Assembly (NCBI GenBank): GCA_027483745.1
Contig: JAIXTZ010000358.1
Span: forward strand, 1-6,479
From: Lysobacteraceae bacterium
GTDB lineage: Bacteria; Pseudomonadota; Gammaproteobacteria; Xanthomonadales; Xanthomonadaceae
Direction of reading: 5' to 3'
Length of the DNA stretch: 6,479 bases
Part shown: positions 1-5,684 of the stretch, piece by piece
How the letters are laid out: every line of letters starts with the position of its first letter
Position numbering within the stretch: position 1 is the stretch's first letter
Translations under genes and position numbers: made by a program
The notes under the pieces: model-generated
The model's input: the letters and a program-made list of their open reading frames with translations, nothing else
Database searches by the model: none
Told to the model about the DNA's origin: nothing

Positions 1-30
1 ATGGCCGTCGTGCTGCTGGAGCGCGCGTGA
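1..30 (+). CDS. ispF: 3' end of an upstream gene, probably ispF (2-C-methyl-D-erythritol 2,4-cyclodiphosphate synthase)
   Basis: Frame 1 reads MAVVLLERA and then TGA at 28-30, so the first base falls in an open frame continuing from outside the window. A short hydrophobic AVVLL tail is what IspF proteins often end with, and ispF commonly sits directly before truD in gammaproteobacteria. The stop overlaps the GTG start of truD as GTGA, so the two genes are very likely co-transcribed and translationally coupled. Only nine residues are visible, so the identity rests mainly on gene context. The ATG at position 1 is taken as an internal codon, not a start. Confidence 0.55.
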   Translation: MAVVLLERA

Positions 31-1094
31 GCGCCTCGCCGTTCGGCGCGCCGCTGTTCGCCGCCCGCATCAAGGCCTCGCCAGAGGACTTCGTCGTCGA
101 GGAGATCGCCACCGAACCGGCGATCGGGCAGGGCGAGCACCTGCAGCTGTGGATCGAGAAGCGTGGCCATGCCACCACGGACATCGTTCAGCGCCTGTGC
201 CGCTGGGCGAACGTGGCGCCGGTGGCGATCGGCTACGCCGGCCTCAAGGACAAGCAGGCGGTGACGCGGCAGCGCTTCACCGTGCACCTGCCGAAGCGCG
301 TCGCGCCGGCGCTGGAGTCGCTCGAGGGCGACGGTATCCGCGTCATCGCGCACGAATGGCACGCGCGCAAGCTGCCGCGCGGCGGGCTGGCCGGCAATGC
401 CTTCACGATCACGCTGCGTGAGTTGCGTGGTCCGGGTGGCGAGGTGCCCGACGATGCCTTGCGCGCCGCCATCGAAGTGCGCCTGCAGTCGATCGCCGAT
501 CGAGGCGTGCCCAACCGCTTCGGCGTGCAGCGCTTCGGCCGCTTCGGCGACAACGTCGGGCAGGCGCGACGGATGTTCGCAGGCGCCAAGGTGGGGCGCG
601 AAACCCGCTCGATGCTGCTCTCGGCCGCGCGCTCCGAGCTGTTCAATCGCGTGCTCGAAACGCGCGTCGCCGACGGCAGTTGGGAACGCGCCATCGACGG
701 TGAAGTGTTCATGCTCGATGGCCGCAAGAGCGTGTTCGGCCCCGAGCCGATCACCCCCGAACTCGAGGCCCGCGTGGCCGCGTTCGACCTGCATTCCACC
801 GGCCCGCTTTGGGGGCGTGGCGCGTTGCGGACGACGGGCGCGGCGAATGCGCTGGAATCCGCCGTCGCTGCCGAAGAGGCGGCGCTGTGCAAGGGCCTCG
901 AAGAGGCTGGCTTGTCGCAGGAGCGCCGCGCGCTGCGCGTTCGCGCGGAGGGGCTGGCCTGGACGTGGCCGGCCGACGACGCCCTTGAACTGCGCTTCCG
1001 CCTGCCGCCGGGCTGCTACGCCACCGCCGTGCTGGCCGGGCTCTGCGGCGAGAGCGGCGAAGGCGCGGGCGACGCGCTGCCCGACGGCGATTGA
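27..1094 (+). CDS. truD: tRNA pseudouridine(13) synthase TruD
   Basis: TruD isomerises uridine 13 of certain tRNAs (tRNA-Glu in E. coli) to pseudouridine in the cytoplasm. The 355-residue product has the expected family length (about 350). The catalytic motif AGLKDKQAVTRQ lies at residues 71-82, with the presumed nucleophile Asp75. It is followed by HARKLPRGGLAGNAF (112-126) and PNRFGVQRFG (162-171), both TruD hallmarks flanking the insertion domain. The C-terminal half carries a second block ending in RLPPGCYATAVL. The start is GTG at 27, preceded by GGAG at 18-21 with a 5-nt gap, and it overlaps the upstream TGA by 4 bp. The last 15 or so residues form an acidic, Gly-rich tail with no recognisable function. 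The downstream neighbour is convergent (smr), so truD ends its operon here. Confidence 0.95.
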   Translation: MSASPFGAPLFAARIKASPEDFVVEEIATEPAIGQGEHLQLWIEKRGHATTDIVQRLCRWANVAPVAIGYAGLKDKQAVTRQRFTVHLPKRVAPALESLEGDGIRVIAHEWHARKLPRGGLAGNAFTITLRELRGPGGEVPDDALRAAIEVRLQSIADRGVPNRFGVQRFGRFGDNVGQARRMFAGAKVGRETRSMLLSAARSELFNRVLETRVADGSWERAIDGEVFMLDGRKSVFGPEPITPELEARVAAFDLHSTGPLWGRGALRTTGAANALESAVAAEEAALCKGLEEAGLSQERRALRVRAEGLAWTWPADDALELRFRLPPGCYATAVLAGLCGESGEGAGDALPDGD

Positions 1095-1095
1095 G

Positions 1096-1124
1096 TGCTG
1101 CGCGGCCTCAGGGGCCGCGCAGCA
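1096..1124. terminator. 12-bp perfect hairpin between convergent truD and smr
   Basis: TGCTGCGCGGCC at 1096-1107 pairs perfectly with GGCCGCGCAGCA at 1113-1124 around the 5-nt loop TCAGG. The hairpin starts one base after the truD stop, and its loop contains the smr stop codon. One arm therefore encodes the last residues of Smr. Neither side is followed by a T-run, so it is not a canonical intrinsic terminator. Its position suggests a shared bidirectional terminator or 3'-end stabiliser. The stem is seen directly; the role is inferred. Confidence 0.6.
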
Positions 1125-1695
1125 GAACCAGTGTCGCGCCGGTGCCGCCCTGCGCCGGTGGCGCCGAGGCAAAGGCGAGGACATCGCCCCGGTGGCGCAG
1201 TACGCGATCGACGAGGGCCTTCAGCACGGGGCCGGCTTCCGATCGCAGGCCTTTGCCATGCACGAGACGAACGCACGGGAACTGCGCGCGCCGCGCCTCG
1301 CCGAGGAAGACCCGCAGCGCCGCTTCGGCCTCGTCGACGCGCATCCGATGCAGATCCAGTTCGTCCTGCACCGCGAACTCGCCGCGCTTCAGTCGCTTCA
1401 GCGTCGGCATCGGCACCTCGTCGCGGCGGAACTCCAGCACTTCGCCCATCGCGTAGGCCAGCGCATCGAGCGGCTGGCGCATCGTCTCCCTCAGGGCCTC
1501 GGCCTCGTCTTCGTCGTGGCGGCGGGTGTCGGGACGGGGCTTGGGGGCTTCGACGGCCGGCGCGTCGGCCTCGATCACCCGCACCGGGCCGATGGCCGAG
1601 CGGAACAGCGCCGCGTCGTCCGGTTCGGGCTCGGGTGCCGCGACGGGCGCGGGCTTGCGGGTGACGGCCTTGCGGAGGGCGCGGGGGATCTTCAT
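1108..1695 (-). CDS. Smr-domain protein (SmrA/SmrB-like putative endonuclease)
   Basis: The Smr fold is a small RNA/DNA-binding nuclease domain. In E. coli, SmrB cleaves mRNA at collided ribosomes. From the chosen ATG (1695) the protein has 195 residues, close to the roughly 185 of SmrA and SmrB. It has a basic, then Pro/Glu-rich N-terminal segment (1-27), followed by [13 protein letters not shown] (27-39), the short motif common to proteobacterial Smr proteins. An acidic linker precedes [20 protein letters not shown] (87-106). The Smr domain (about 112-194) has LDLH at 113-116, HGKG at 146-149 and a C-terminal [10 protein letters not shown]. The EFRR...L..LK.G segment and HGKG look more like SmrA (YdaL), while LDLH is the active-type motif of SmrB. 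The gene is convergent with truD and divergent from surE. No Shine-Dalgarno precedes ATG 1695. An in-frame ATG at 1758 (216 residues) has GGAG nine bases upstream but adds a segment I do not recognise from the family. Confidence 0.85.
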   Translation of the reverse strand: MKIPRALRKAVTRKPAPVAAPEPEPDDAALFRSAIGPVRVIEADAPAVEAPKPRPDTRRHDEDEAEALRETMRQPLDALAYAMGEVLEFRRDEVPMPTLKRLKRGEFAVQDELDLHRMRVDEAEAALRVFLGEARRAQFPCVRLVHGKGLRSEAGPVLKALVDRVLRHRGDVLAFASAPPAQGGTGATLVLLRGP

Positions 1696-1783
1696 GGACG
1701 CACAGGCTAGCCGAAGGCGTGCGAGCACGGCATCGACGCCGCCGTCATTCGCTATCATGGCGACTCGCTCCAGTGGGGATTCC
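1696..1783. promoter_or_regulatory. divergent smr/surE intergenic region
   Basis: This 88-bp spacer separates the start codons of smr (minus strand) and surE (plus strand), so it should hold promoters in both directions. The plus-strand signal is TATCAT at 1753-1758. Near smr there is a self-complementary GGCTAGCC at 1705-1712, flanked by a weak CGCAC/GTGCG pair (1699-1703 and 1719-1723). No convincing minus-strand promoter is visible. Confidence 0.5.
1753..1758 (+). promoter_or_regulatory. candidate -10 element for surE-pcm-nlpD
   Basis: TATCAT differs from the sigma-70 -10 consensus TATAAT at one position and is one of the few AT-rich hexamers in a very GC-rich spacer. No good TTGACA match lies 16-18 bp upstream. 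It ends 25 nt before the surE ATG, which would give a leader of roughly 18-19 nt. The same TATCATGG octamer occurs at the same distance before rlmE, which supports a promoter role. Confidence 0.5.
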
Positions 1784-2560
1784 ATGCGCGTTCTGGTCAG
1801 CAACGATGACGGGGTCGATGCCCCGGGCATCCACGCCCTCGCCGAGGGCCTCAAGGCCGCCGGCCATGCGGTCACCGTCGTCGCCCCGGACCGCGACCGC
1901 AGCGGCGCCAGCAATTCGCTCACGCTCGACATGCCGATCCGCGCCAAGCGCCTGCGCGACGGCGTCTACAGCGTGGCCGGCACGCCGACCGACTGCGTGC
2001 ATCTGGCCCTCGCCGGCATGCTCGACGAGCAGCCGGACATCGTCGTTTCCGGCATCAACAACGCGGCCAACCTCGGCGACGACGTCATCTACTCGGGCAC
2101 CGTGGCCGCAGCGATGGAGGGGCGCTTCCTCGGCTTGCCCGCCATCGCGATGTCGCTGGTGACGCGCGACCATCAGGGCCTGCATTTCGACACGGCGGCC
2201 CGCGTGGCCGTCGAACTCGTGGCGCGCCTCGTGGCCGACCCGCTGCCGGCCGACACCATCCTCAACGTCAACGTGCCGGATCGCGCTTGGGCCGAGGTCG
2301 CCGGGTTCGAGGTGACGCGCCTCGGCCACCGCCATCGCGCCGAGCCCTGCGTCGCGCAGACGGACCCGCGCGGCCGGCCGGTCTGGTGGATCGGCCCCGC
2401 CGGCCCCGAACAGGACGCCGGCCCGGGCACCGATTTCGACGCGCTGAAGCGCGGTTTCGTCTCGATCACGCCGATCCACGTTGACCTGACGCGCTACCAG
2501 GCGCTGGAAACGGTCGCCGGTTGGGTGGGCGGGCTGGCCAAGGGCCTGGCGCGCGCATGA
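1784..2560 (+). CDS. surE: 5'/3'-nucleotidase (survival protein) SurE
   Basis: SurE is a metal-dependent cytoplasmic phosphatase that removes phosphate from nucleoside monophosphates and can act on short polyphosphates. It is linked to stationary-phase survival. The 258-residue product matches the family (about 250). The N-terminus [15 protein letters not shown] holds the metal-binding pair Asp8-Asp9. [14 protein letters not shown] (34-47) supplies the conserved Ser40. [19 protein letters not shown] (89-107) carries Asn92 and the signature loop, with Ala-Ala where many SurE proteins have a Gly-Pro or Gly-Gly. The open frame runs upstream to 1526, but homology begins exactly at ATG 1784, which has GGGGA four bases upstream. 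The stop overlaps the pcm start as ATGA. This is the first gene of surE-pcm-nlpD, and because smr separates it from truD it needs its own promoter. Confidence 0.96.
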   Translation: MRVLVSNDDGVDAPGIHALAEGLKAAGHAVTVVAPDRDRSGASNSLTLDMPIRAKRLRDGVYSVAGTPTDCVHLALAGMLDEQPDIVVSGINNAANLGDDVIYSGTVAAAMEGRFLGLPAIAMSLVTRDHQGLHFDTAARVAVELVARLVADPLPADTILNVNVPDRAWAEVAGFEVTRLGHRHRAEPCVAQTDPRGRPVWWIGPAGPEQDAGPGTDFDALKRGFVSITPIHVDLTRYQALETVAGWVGGLAKGLARA

Positions 2561-3234
2561 CCACGCCGCTGAAGCTCGCTCCGCGCGCGGTGCCGGGTGT
2601 CGGGATGACCGGCCAGCGGGCCGTCGAACGCCTGCTGCAGCGCCTTCGCGAGCAGGGCATCAGCGACGAGCGCGTGCTGCGCGCCATCGCCGGCGTGCCG
2701 CGCCACCAGTTCATCGATGAAGCGTTGGCCAGCCGCGCCTACGAGGACACGGCATTGCCGATCGGTCGCGGGCAGACCATTTCGCAGCCCTGGGTCGTCG
2801 CCCGGATGACCGAGGCGCTGATCGAGCGCGGCCTGCCGAAGCGCGTGCTCGAGATCGGTACGGGTAGCGGTTACCAGGCCGTCGTGCTGGCCACGCTCGG
2901 CATCGAGGTGTTCACCGTCGAGCGCATCGACGAGCTGCTGCGCGACGCGCGCCGCCGCTTCCGCCAGCTGTCGCTTGACATCCGCTCGCGCCACGACGAC
3001 GGCCGCCTCGGCTGGCCGGAACACGCCCCGTTCGACGCCATCATCGTCACCGCCGGTGGCGCGGCGCTCGAAGCGCCCCTGCTCGAACAGCTCGCGCCGG
3101 GCGGCACGCTCGTTGCGCCGGTGGGCGGTAGCAGCGCCCAGCGCCTGCTGCGCCTGCGTCGCGAGGGCGACAGCGTCCTTCAGGACGATCTGGGCGCAGT
3201 GGTGTTCGTGCCCTTGCTGTCGGGAGTGCAGTGA
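2557..3234 (+). CDS. pcm: protein-L-isoaspartate O-methyltransferase
   Basis: Pcm transfers a methyl group from S-adenosylmethionine to isoaspartyl residues in aged proteins, starting their conversion back to aspartate. The product has 225 residues, slightly longer than the 208 of E. coli because of an N-terminal extension. [19 protein letters not shown] (17-35) is the family's N-terminal helix. [12 protein letters not shown] (73-84) is the substrate-side motif, with Trp where Tyr is usual. [11 protein letters not shown] (97-107) is SAM-binding motif [11 protein letters not shown] (159-168) and [12 protein letters not shown] (179-190) are the later methyltransferase motifs. ATG 2557 overlaps the surE stop by 4 bp, with AGGG twelve bases upstream. 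The frame stays open 36 bp further upstream inside surE, but that segment has no family resemblance. The stop touches the nlpD start. Confidence 0.95.
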   Translation: MTTPLKLAPRAVPGVGMTGQRAVERLLQRLREQGISDERVLRAIAGVPRHQFIDEALASRAYEDTALPIGRGQTISQPWVVARMTEALIERGLPKRVLEIGTGSGYQAVVLATLGIEVFTVERIDELLRDARRRFRQLSLDIRSRHDDGRLGWPEHAPFDAIIVTAGGAALEAPLLEQLAPGGTLVAPVGGSSAQRLLRLRREGDSVLQDDLGAVVFVPLLSGVQ

Positions 3235-4232
3235 TGCGGAATCGGAATCCGGCCTTCGGCGCCGTGCGTGCCCTCGCGCTGTGCGCCGCGGCCTTGCTGC
3301 TCGGCGCCTGCGCCAGTACCACCGTGGTGCGCGAGGAAGCAGCGCCGCGCCCCGTCCACACCACGTCGCGGCCTGCGCCGGCGTCGACCGCGCCTCGTGG
3401 CCCCTCCCACGTCGTGCAAGCCGGCGACACGCTGTACGGCATCGCGTTCCGCAACAGCCTTGATTGGCGCGAAGTCGCGCGTTGGAACGGGATCGGCGAG
3501 CCCTACCTGATCCAGCCGGGCCAGGTGCTCCGCTTGAGCCCGCCTCGGGCAAGCACGACGCGTCCCGTGGCATCGAGCCCCACCCCGCCACGGCCTGCGG
3601 CCGCCGTGGCCTCCGGGCCGCCCCCGATGCCGCGCGGCCCTGCGGGATCGTCGGGGCCGACGGGTGCGCCAACCGCGCCGTCGGTTCCGGCCTCCCGTCC
3701 GGTCGTGTCGTCCAGCGCTCCGGTGGCCACAACTCCGCCGTCCTCACCACCGCCCGGCCCGGCACCTCGGCCGTCGAGTCCCGTCGTGGCATCGCCCCCC
3801 TCCGCGCCGTCGGTGCCGGCCTCGACGCCGACCGGTCCCGCCGGTACGGCGGCGTTTCGCGCCGGCCAATGGCAGTGGCCGACGCAGGGGCAGGTGATCT
3901 CGCGATACGCCGAGGGCGACAAGGCGCGGCAGGGCATCGCCATCGCCGGCACCGCCGGCCAGCCGGTGCGCGCGGCGGCCGCGGGCACGGTGGTGTATTC
4001 CGGCGCGGGCTTGGTGGGCTATGGCGAGCTGATCATCATCAAGCACAACGACGAGTGGCTCTCGGCTTACGGCCACAACCGCCGTCGCCTCGTCGCCGAG
4101 GGCGCGAACATCAGTGCCGGGCAGCAGATCGCCGAACTGGGCCGCACCGGCACCAGTCGCGACATGCTGCATTTCGAGATCCGTCGGAACGGCAAGCCGG
4201 TCGATCCGGCGCCGCTGCTGCCCCGGCGCTGA
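3234..4232 (+). CDS. nlpD: NlpD-like lipoprotein: LysM plus degenerate LytM (M23) domain
   Basis: NlpD is a lipoprotein of the envelope that activates a septal amidase (AmiC in E. coli) during cell separation. The 332-residue product begins with a lipoprotein signal peptide: basic MRNR, a hydrophobic core at about 13-23, and lipobox LGAC with Cys26. A LysM peptidoglycan-binding domain spans about 59-102 (HVVQAGDTLYGIA...IQPGQVL). A Pro/Ala/Ser-rich linker runs about 103-208. The LytM domain covers about 213-328. The usual HxxxD zinc site reads RQGIA (Arg232, Ala236) and the HxH motif reads MLH (Met311, His313), while His281 is kept. As in E. coli NlpD, the domain is therefore probably a non-catalytic amidase activator. 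GGGAG at 3222-3226 favours ATG 3234 over the adjacent GTG at 3231. The gene overlaps the pcm stop by one base (TGATG). No rpoS follows. Confidence 0.93.
   Translation: MRNRNPAFGAVRALALCAAALLLGACASTTVVREEAAPRPVHTTSRPAPASTAPRGPSHVVQAGDTLYGIAFRNSLDWREVARWNGIGEPYLIQPGQVLRLSPPRASTTRPVASSPTPPRPAAAVASGPPPMPRGPAGSSGPTGAPTAPSVPASRPVVSSSAPVATTPPSSPPPGPAPRPSSPVVASPPSAPSVPASTPTGPAGTAAFRAGQWQWPTQGQVISRYAEGDKARQGIAIAGTAGQPVRAAAAGTVVYSGAGLVGYGELIIIKHNDEWLSAYGHNRRRLVAEGANISAGQQIAELGRTGTSRDMLHFEIRRNGKPVDPAPLLPRR
3673..3694 (+). repeat. linker repeat, copy 1 (in nlpD)
   Basis: This 22-nt unit encodes APSVPAS (residues 148-154 of NlpD) and recurs at 3802-3823 with one mismatch, in the same reading frame and 129 bp apart. 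It lies in the low-complexity Pro/Ala/Ser linker, so local duplication within the linker is the simplest explanation. Confidence 0.6.
3802..3823 (+). repeat. linker repeat, copy 2 (in nlpD)
   Basis: This is the second copy of the unit at 3673-3694, differing only by a silent T-to-G change in the valine codon. It encodes APSVPAS at residues 191-197, just before the LytM domain. Confidence 0.6.
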
Positions 4233-4266
4233 GCGCCAGCGCCATCCGGTCGGCTTGGCCGCTGCG

Positions 4267-4650
4267 TCAGGAGTCCGGGTCGATCAGGAAGGCCGCCACG
4301 ACTTTGCGGCCCTCGCCGGCCAGCACCGCGAAGGTGCGCGCCGCAGCCGAATTCACCATCGGCTCGAAGCCGATGCCTCGGGTGAGCGCGGCCGCCATCA
4401 CGGCCGGAGCGGGGAACGCATGGCGCGTTCCGGTGCCGAGCAGGATCACCGTCGGCTGCAAGGCGAAGAGCGCGTCGAGATCGGTGGGCTGCAGGTCGGC
4501 CACGTTCCGCGGCCGCCAGCCTTCGATCAGTTGGTCGCCGGACACGAGGAAGCTCGCCTCGAAACGGGTGTCGTTGATCGTCACCCGCCCCTCGGCATCG
4601 ACGCCGCGGGGCACGAAGCGGAAATCGGGCTGTTCCTGGGCCAGCGCCAT
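4267..4650 (-). CDS. Mth938-like domain protein (DUF498 type), function unknown
   Basis: The 127-residue protein resembles the small Mth938-like family, whose eukaryotic relative NDUFAF3 is a respiratory complex I assembly factor. The bacterial role is not established. The visible family features are INDTRFEASFLVS near the N-terminus (25-37), PTVILLGTGTRHAFP (66-80) with the typical GTG turn, and GIGFEPM followed by RTFAVLAGEGRKV (92-117). No signal peptide or membrane segment is seen, so it is probably cytoplasmic. Its ATG at 4650 lies three bases after the yhbY stop, and no Shine-Dalgarno is evident. Translation probably depends on ribosomes finishing yhbY. It is convergent with nlpD across a 34-bp gap. 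Confidence 0.85.
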   Translation of the reverse strand: MALAQEQPDFRFVPRGVDAEGRVTINDTRFEASFLVSGDQLIEGWRPRNVADLQPTDLDALFALQPTVILLGTGTRHAFPAPAVMAAALTRGIGFEPMVNSAAARTFAVLAGEGRKVVAAFLIDPDS

Positions 4651-4653
4651 GGT

Positions 4654-4956
4654 TCAGCGCGGCAGGGCGATCAGCGGCTTTTCGGCGCGCGGCTTGAACA
4701 TCACGGCGATGTTGCCGATCCGCGCGATCAGCGCGGCATCTGCCGCGTCCGCCAGGGTGGCGATGGCGAGGTCGCGAGCCTCGCGGTCCTCCGCAGCCAC
4801 CTTCACCTTGATCAATTCGTGGATCTGCAGGGCGCTTGCGGTCTCCGCCACCAGGCCATCGGTCACGCCCTTCCCGCCGACCAGGATCACCGGCTTCAGG
4901 TCGTGAGCGAGCCCGCGCAGGTAGCGCTTCTGGGACGAAGTGAGGGCGATGGGCAT
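4654..4956 (-). CDS. yhbY: YhbY-family RNA-binding protein (CRM domain)
   Basis: YhbY is a single CRM-domain protein (CRS1-YhbY fold) that associates with the large ribosomal subunit precursor and is thought to help ribosome assembly. The 100-residue product matches the family length (97 in E. coli) and aligns along its length from memory: SSQKRYLRGLAHDLKPVILV (7-26), the RNA-binding GxxG loop as GGKG (27-30), then HELIKVKVAAEDRE (46-59) and a C-terminal strand ending LIALPR. ATG at 4956 has AAGG (4968-4965 on the minus strand) eight bases upstream. It is the first gene of a two-gene unit with the Mth938-like gene. It is divergent from rlmE-ftsH, an arrangement also found in E. coli. Confidence 0.94.
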   Translation of the reverse strand: MPIALTSSQKRYLRGLAHDLKPVILVGGKGVTDGLVAETASALQIHELIKVKVAAEDREARDLAIATLADAADAALIARIGNIAVMFKPRAEKPLIALPR

Positions 4957-4982
4957 GGCGTTGACCTTGGGCGGCAGCAGGA

Positions 4983-5007
4983 CCTTCGGCCCGGGGCGGC
5001 CCGAAGG
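4983..5007. repeat. inverted repeat in the yhbY/rlmE spacer (possible operator)
   Basis: CCTTCGG at 4983-4989 is perfectly complementary to CCGAAGG at 5001-5007, with an 11-bp GC-rich centre. It ends 10 bp before the candidate rlmE -10 and therefore covers the place where a -35 would lie. It could be an operator or a leader hairpin for yhbY. In DNA this GC-rich, a 7-bp dyad can also occur by chance. Confidence 0.3.
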
Positions 5008-5017
5008 GCGCGCAGGG

Positions 5018-5023
5018 TATCAT
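5018..5023 (+). promoter_or_regulatory. candidate -10 element for rlmE-ftsH
   Basis: TATCAT, one mismatch from TATAAT, ends 25 nt before the rlmE ATG, the same spacing as the copy before surE. Both are followed by GG. The expected leader is about 18-19 nt. The 16-18 bp upstream position is occupied by GC-rich sequence without a recognisable -35. Confidence 0.5.
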
Positions 5024-5048
5024 GGGGGGCCTTCCCGACGGCGGTGCC

Positions 5049-5680
5049 ATGGCCACCCGCAGCAAGTCCAGCCAGCGCTGGCTCAAGGAGCATTTCAGCG
5101 ACCCCTTCGTGAAGAAGGCGCAGGCCGAAGGCTTGCGCTCGCGCGCGGCCTACAAGCTCGAAGAGCTGCTCGAACGTGACCAGTTGCTGAAGCCGGGGAT
5201 GACCGTCGTCGATCTCGGCGCGGCACCGGGCGGCTGGTCGCAGCTGGCCCGCAAGCAGCTCGGCGACCGCGGGCGCGTGGTGGCGCTGGACATCCTCGAC
5301 ATGCCACCGATCGCCGGCGTCGACTTCCTTCACGGTGATTTCAGGGCGTCGGAAACACTGTCGCAGCTGGAAGCCCTCTTGGCGGGTGCGCCGGTCGACC
5401 TTGTGCTTTCCGACATGGCCCCCAACATGAGTGGCGTGACCGTCACCGACCAGGCGCGGGCGATGCATCTGTCCGAGCTCGCGCTGGATTTCTGCGACGG
5501 CCACCTGAAACGCGGCGGCGCCTTCCTCATCAAGCTGTTCATGGGGGTGGGCTTCGACGATTACGTAAGGCAACTGCGCACGCGCTTCGAGCGCGTGGTG
5601 ATCCGCAAGCCCGAGGCGTCGCGCAAGCGGTCGACCGAGGTGTATGCGCTGGCAACGGCCAAGCGCGAAGGACCGATGAA

Positions 5681-5684
<4 letters not shown>
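5049..5684 (+). CDS. rlmE: 23S rRNA (uridine-2552) 2'-O-methyltransferase RlmE (FtsJ/RrmJ)
   Basis: RlmE methylates the ribose of U2552 in the A-loop of 23S rRNA, late in 50S assembly, using S-adenosylmethionine. From ATG 5049 the protein has 211 residues (209 in E. coli). The SAM motif [13 protein letters not shown] lies at 53-65. The catalytic tetrad is intact: Lys36 (AAYKLEE), Asp122 (LSDMAPN), Lys162 (FLIKLF) and Glu197 (STEVYAL), each two residues earlier than in E. coli. An in-frame ATG at 5022 would add nine residues but falls inside the TATCATGG promoter-like octamer, so 5049 is preferred. No strong Shine-Dalgarno precedes it. The stop overlaps the ftsH start as ATGA, so the two genes form an operon. 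Confidence 0.96.

Larger units (their letters stand above)
4957..5048. promoter_or_regulatory. divergent yhbY/rlmE intergenic region
   Basis: This 92-bp spacer separates the start codons of yhbY and rlmE and should carry promoters for both units. It contains the candidate -10 TATCAT at 5018-5023 and a 7-bp dyad at 4983-5007. In E. coli the rlmE-ftsH unit is heat-shock regulated, but I see no convincing sigma-32 promoter here. Confidence 0.5.

Noticed and set aside
397..1710. 437-codon plus-strand frame over the truD 3' half and the smr locus
   Set aside because: It is out of frame with truD, and the second half is antisense to smr, whose LDLH and HGKG motifs identify the true strand. The product is Cys/Arg/Ala-rich noise.
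1526..1783. 86-codon N-terminal extension of SurE
   Set aside because: SurE homology starts exactly at [10 protein letters not shown] (1784). The extension runs antisense through smr and resembles nothing in the family.
2494..3792. 432-codon minus-strand open frame across pcm and nlpD
   Set aside because: The translation is Arg/Ala/Gly-rich low-complexity sequence without any family motif, and it lies antisense to two clearly recognised genes. Long open frames on the opposite strand are common at this GC content.
4225..4237. GGCGCT-G-AGCGCC near-palindrome at the nlpD stop, as a terminator
   Set aside because: The centre is a single base, so a folded hairpin would keep only about four pairs, and there is no T-run. 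This is too weak to call.
3464..4906. 480-codon plus-strand frame running through nlpD, the Mth938-like gene and most of yhbY
   Set aside because: It is out of frame with nlpD and antisense to two recognised genes. It changes composition along its length and has no motifs, so it is a shadow frame.
4961..4966. TTGACC as a -35 for rlmE
   Set aside because: It lies about 51 bp upstream of the TATCAT element, far beyond the 16-18 bp spacing of a sigma-70 promoter.
5022..5048. Upstream in-frame ATG for RlmE
   Set aside because: It would add nine residues absent from the family, and the ATG is part of the promoter-like TATCATGG octamer.
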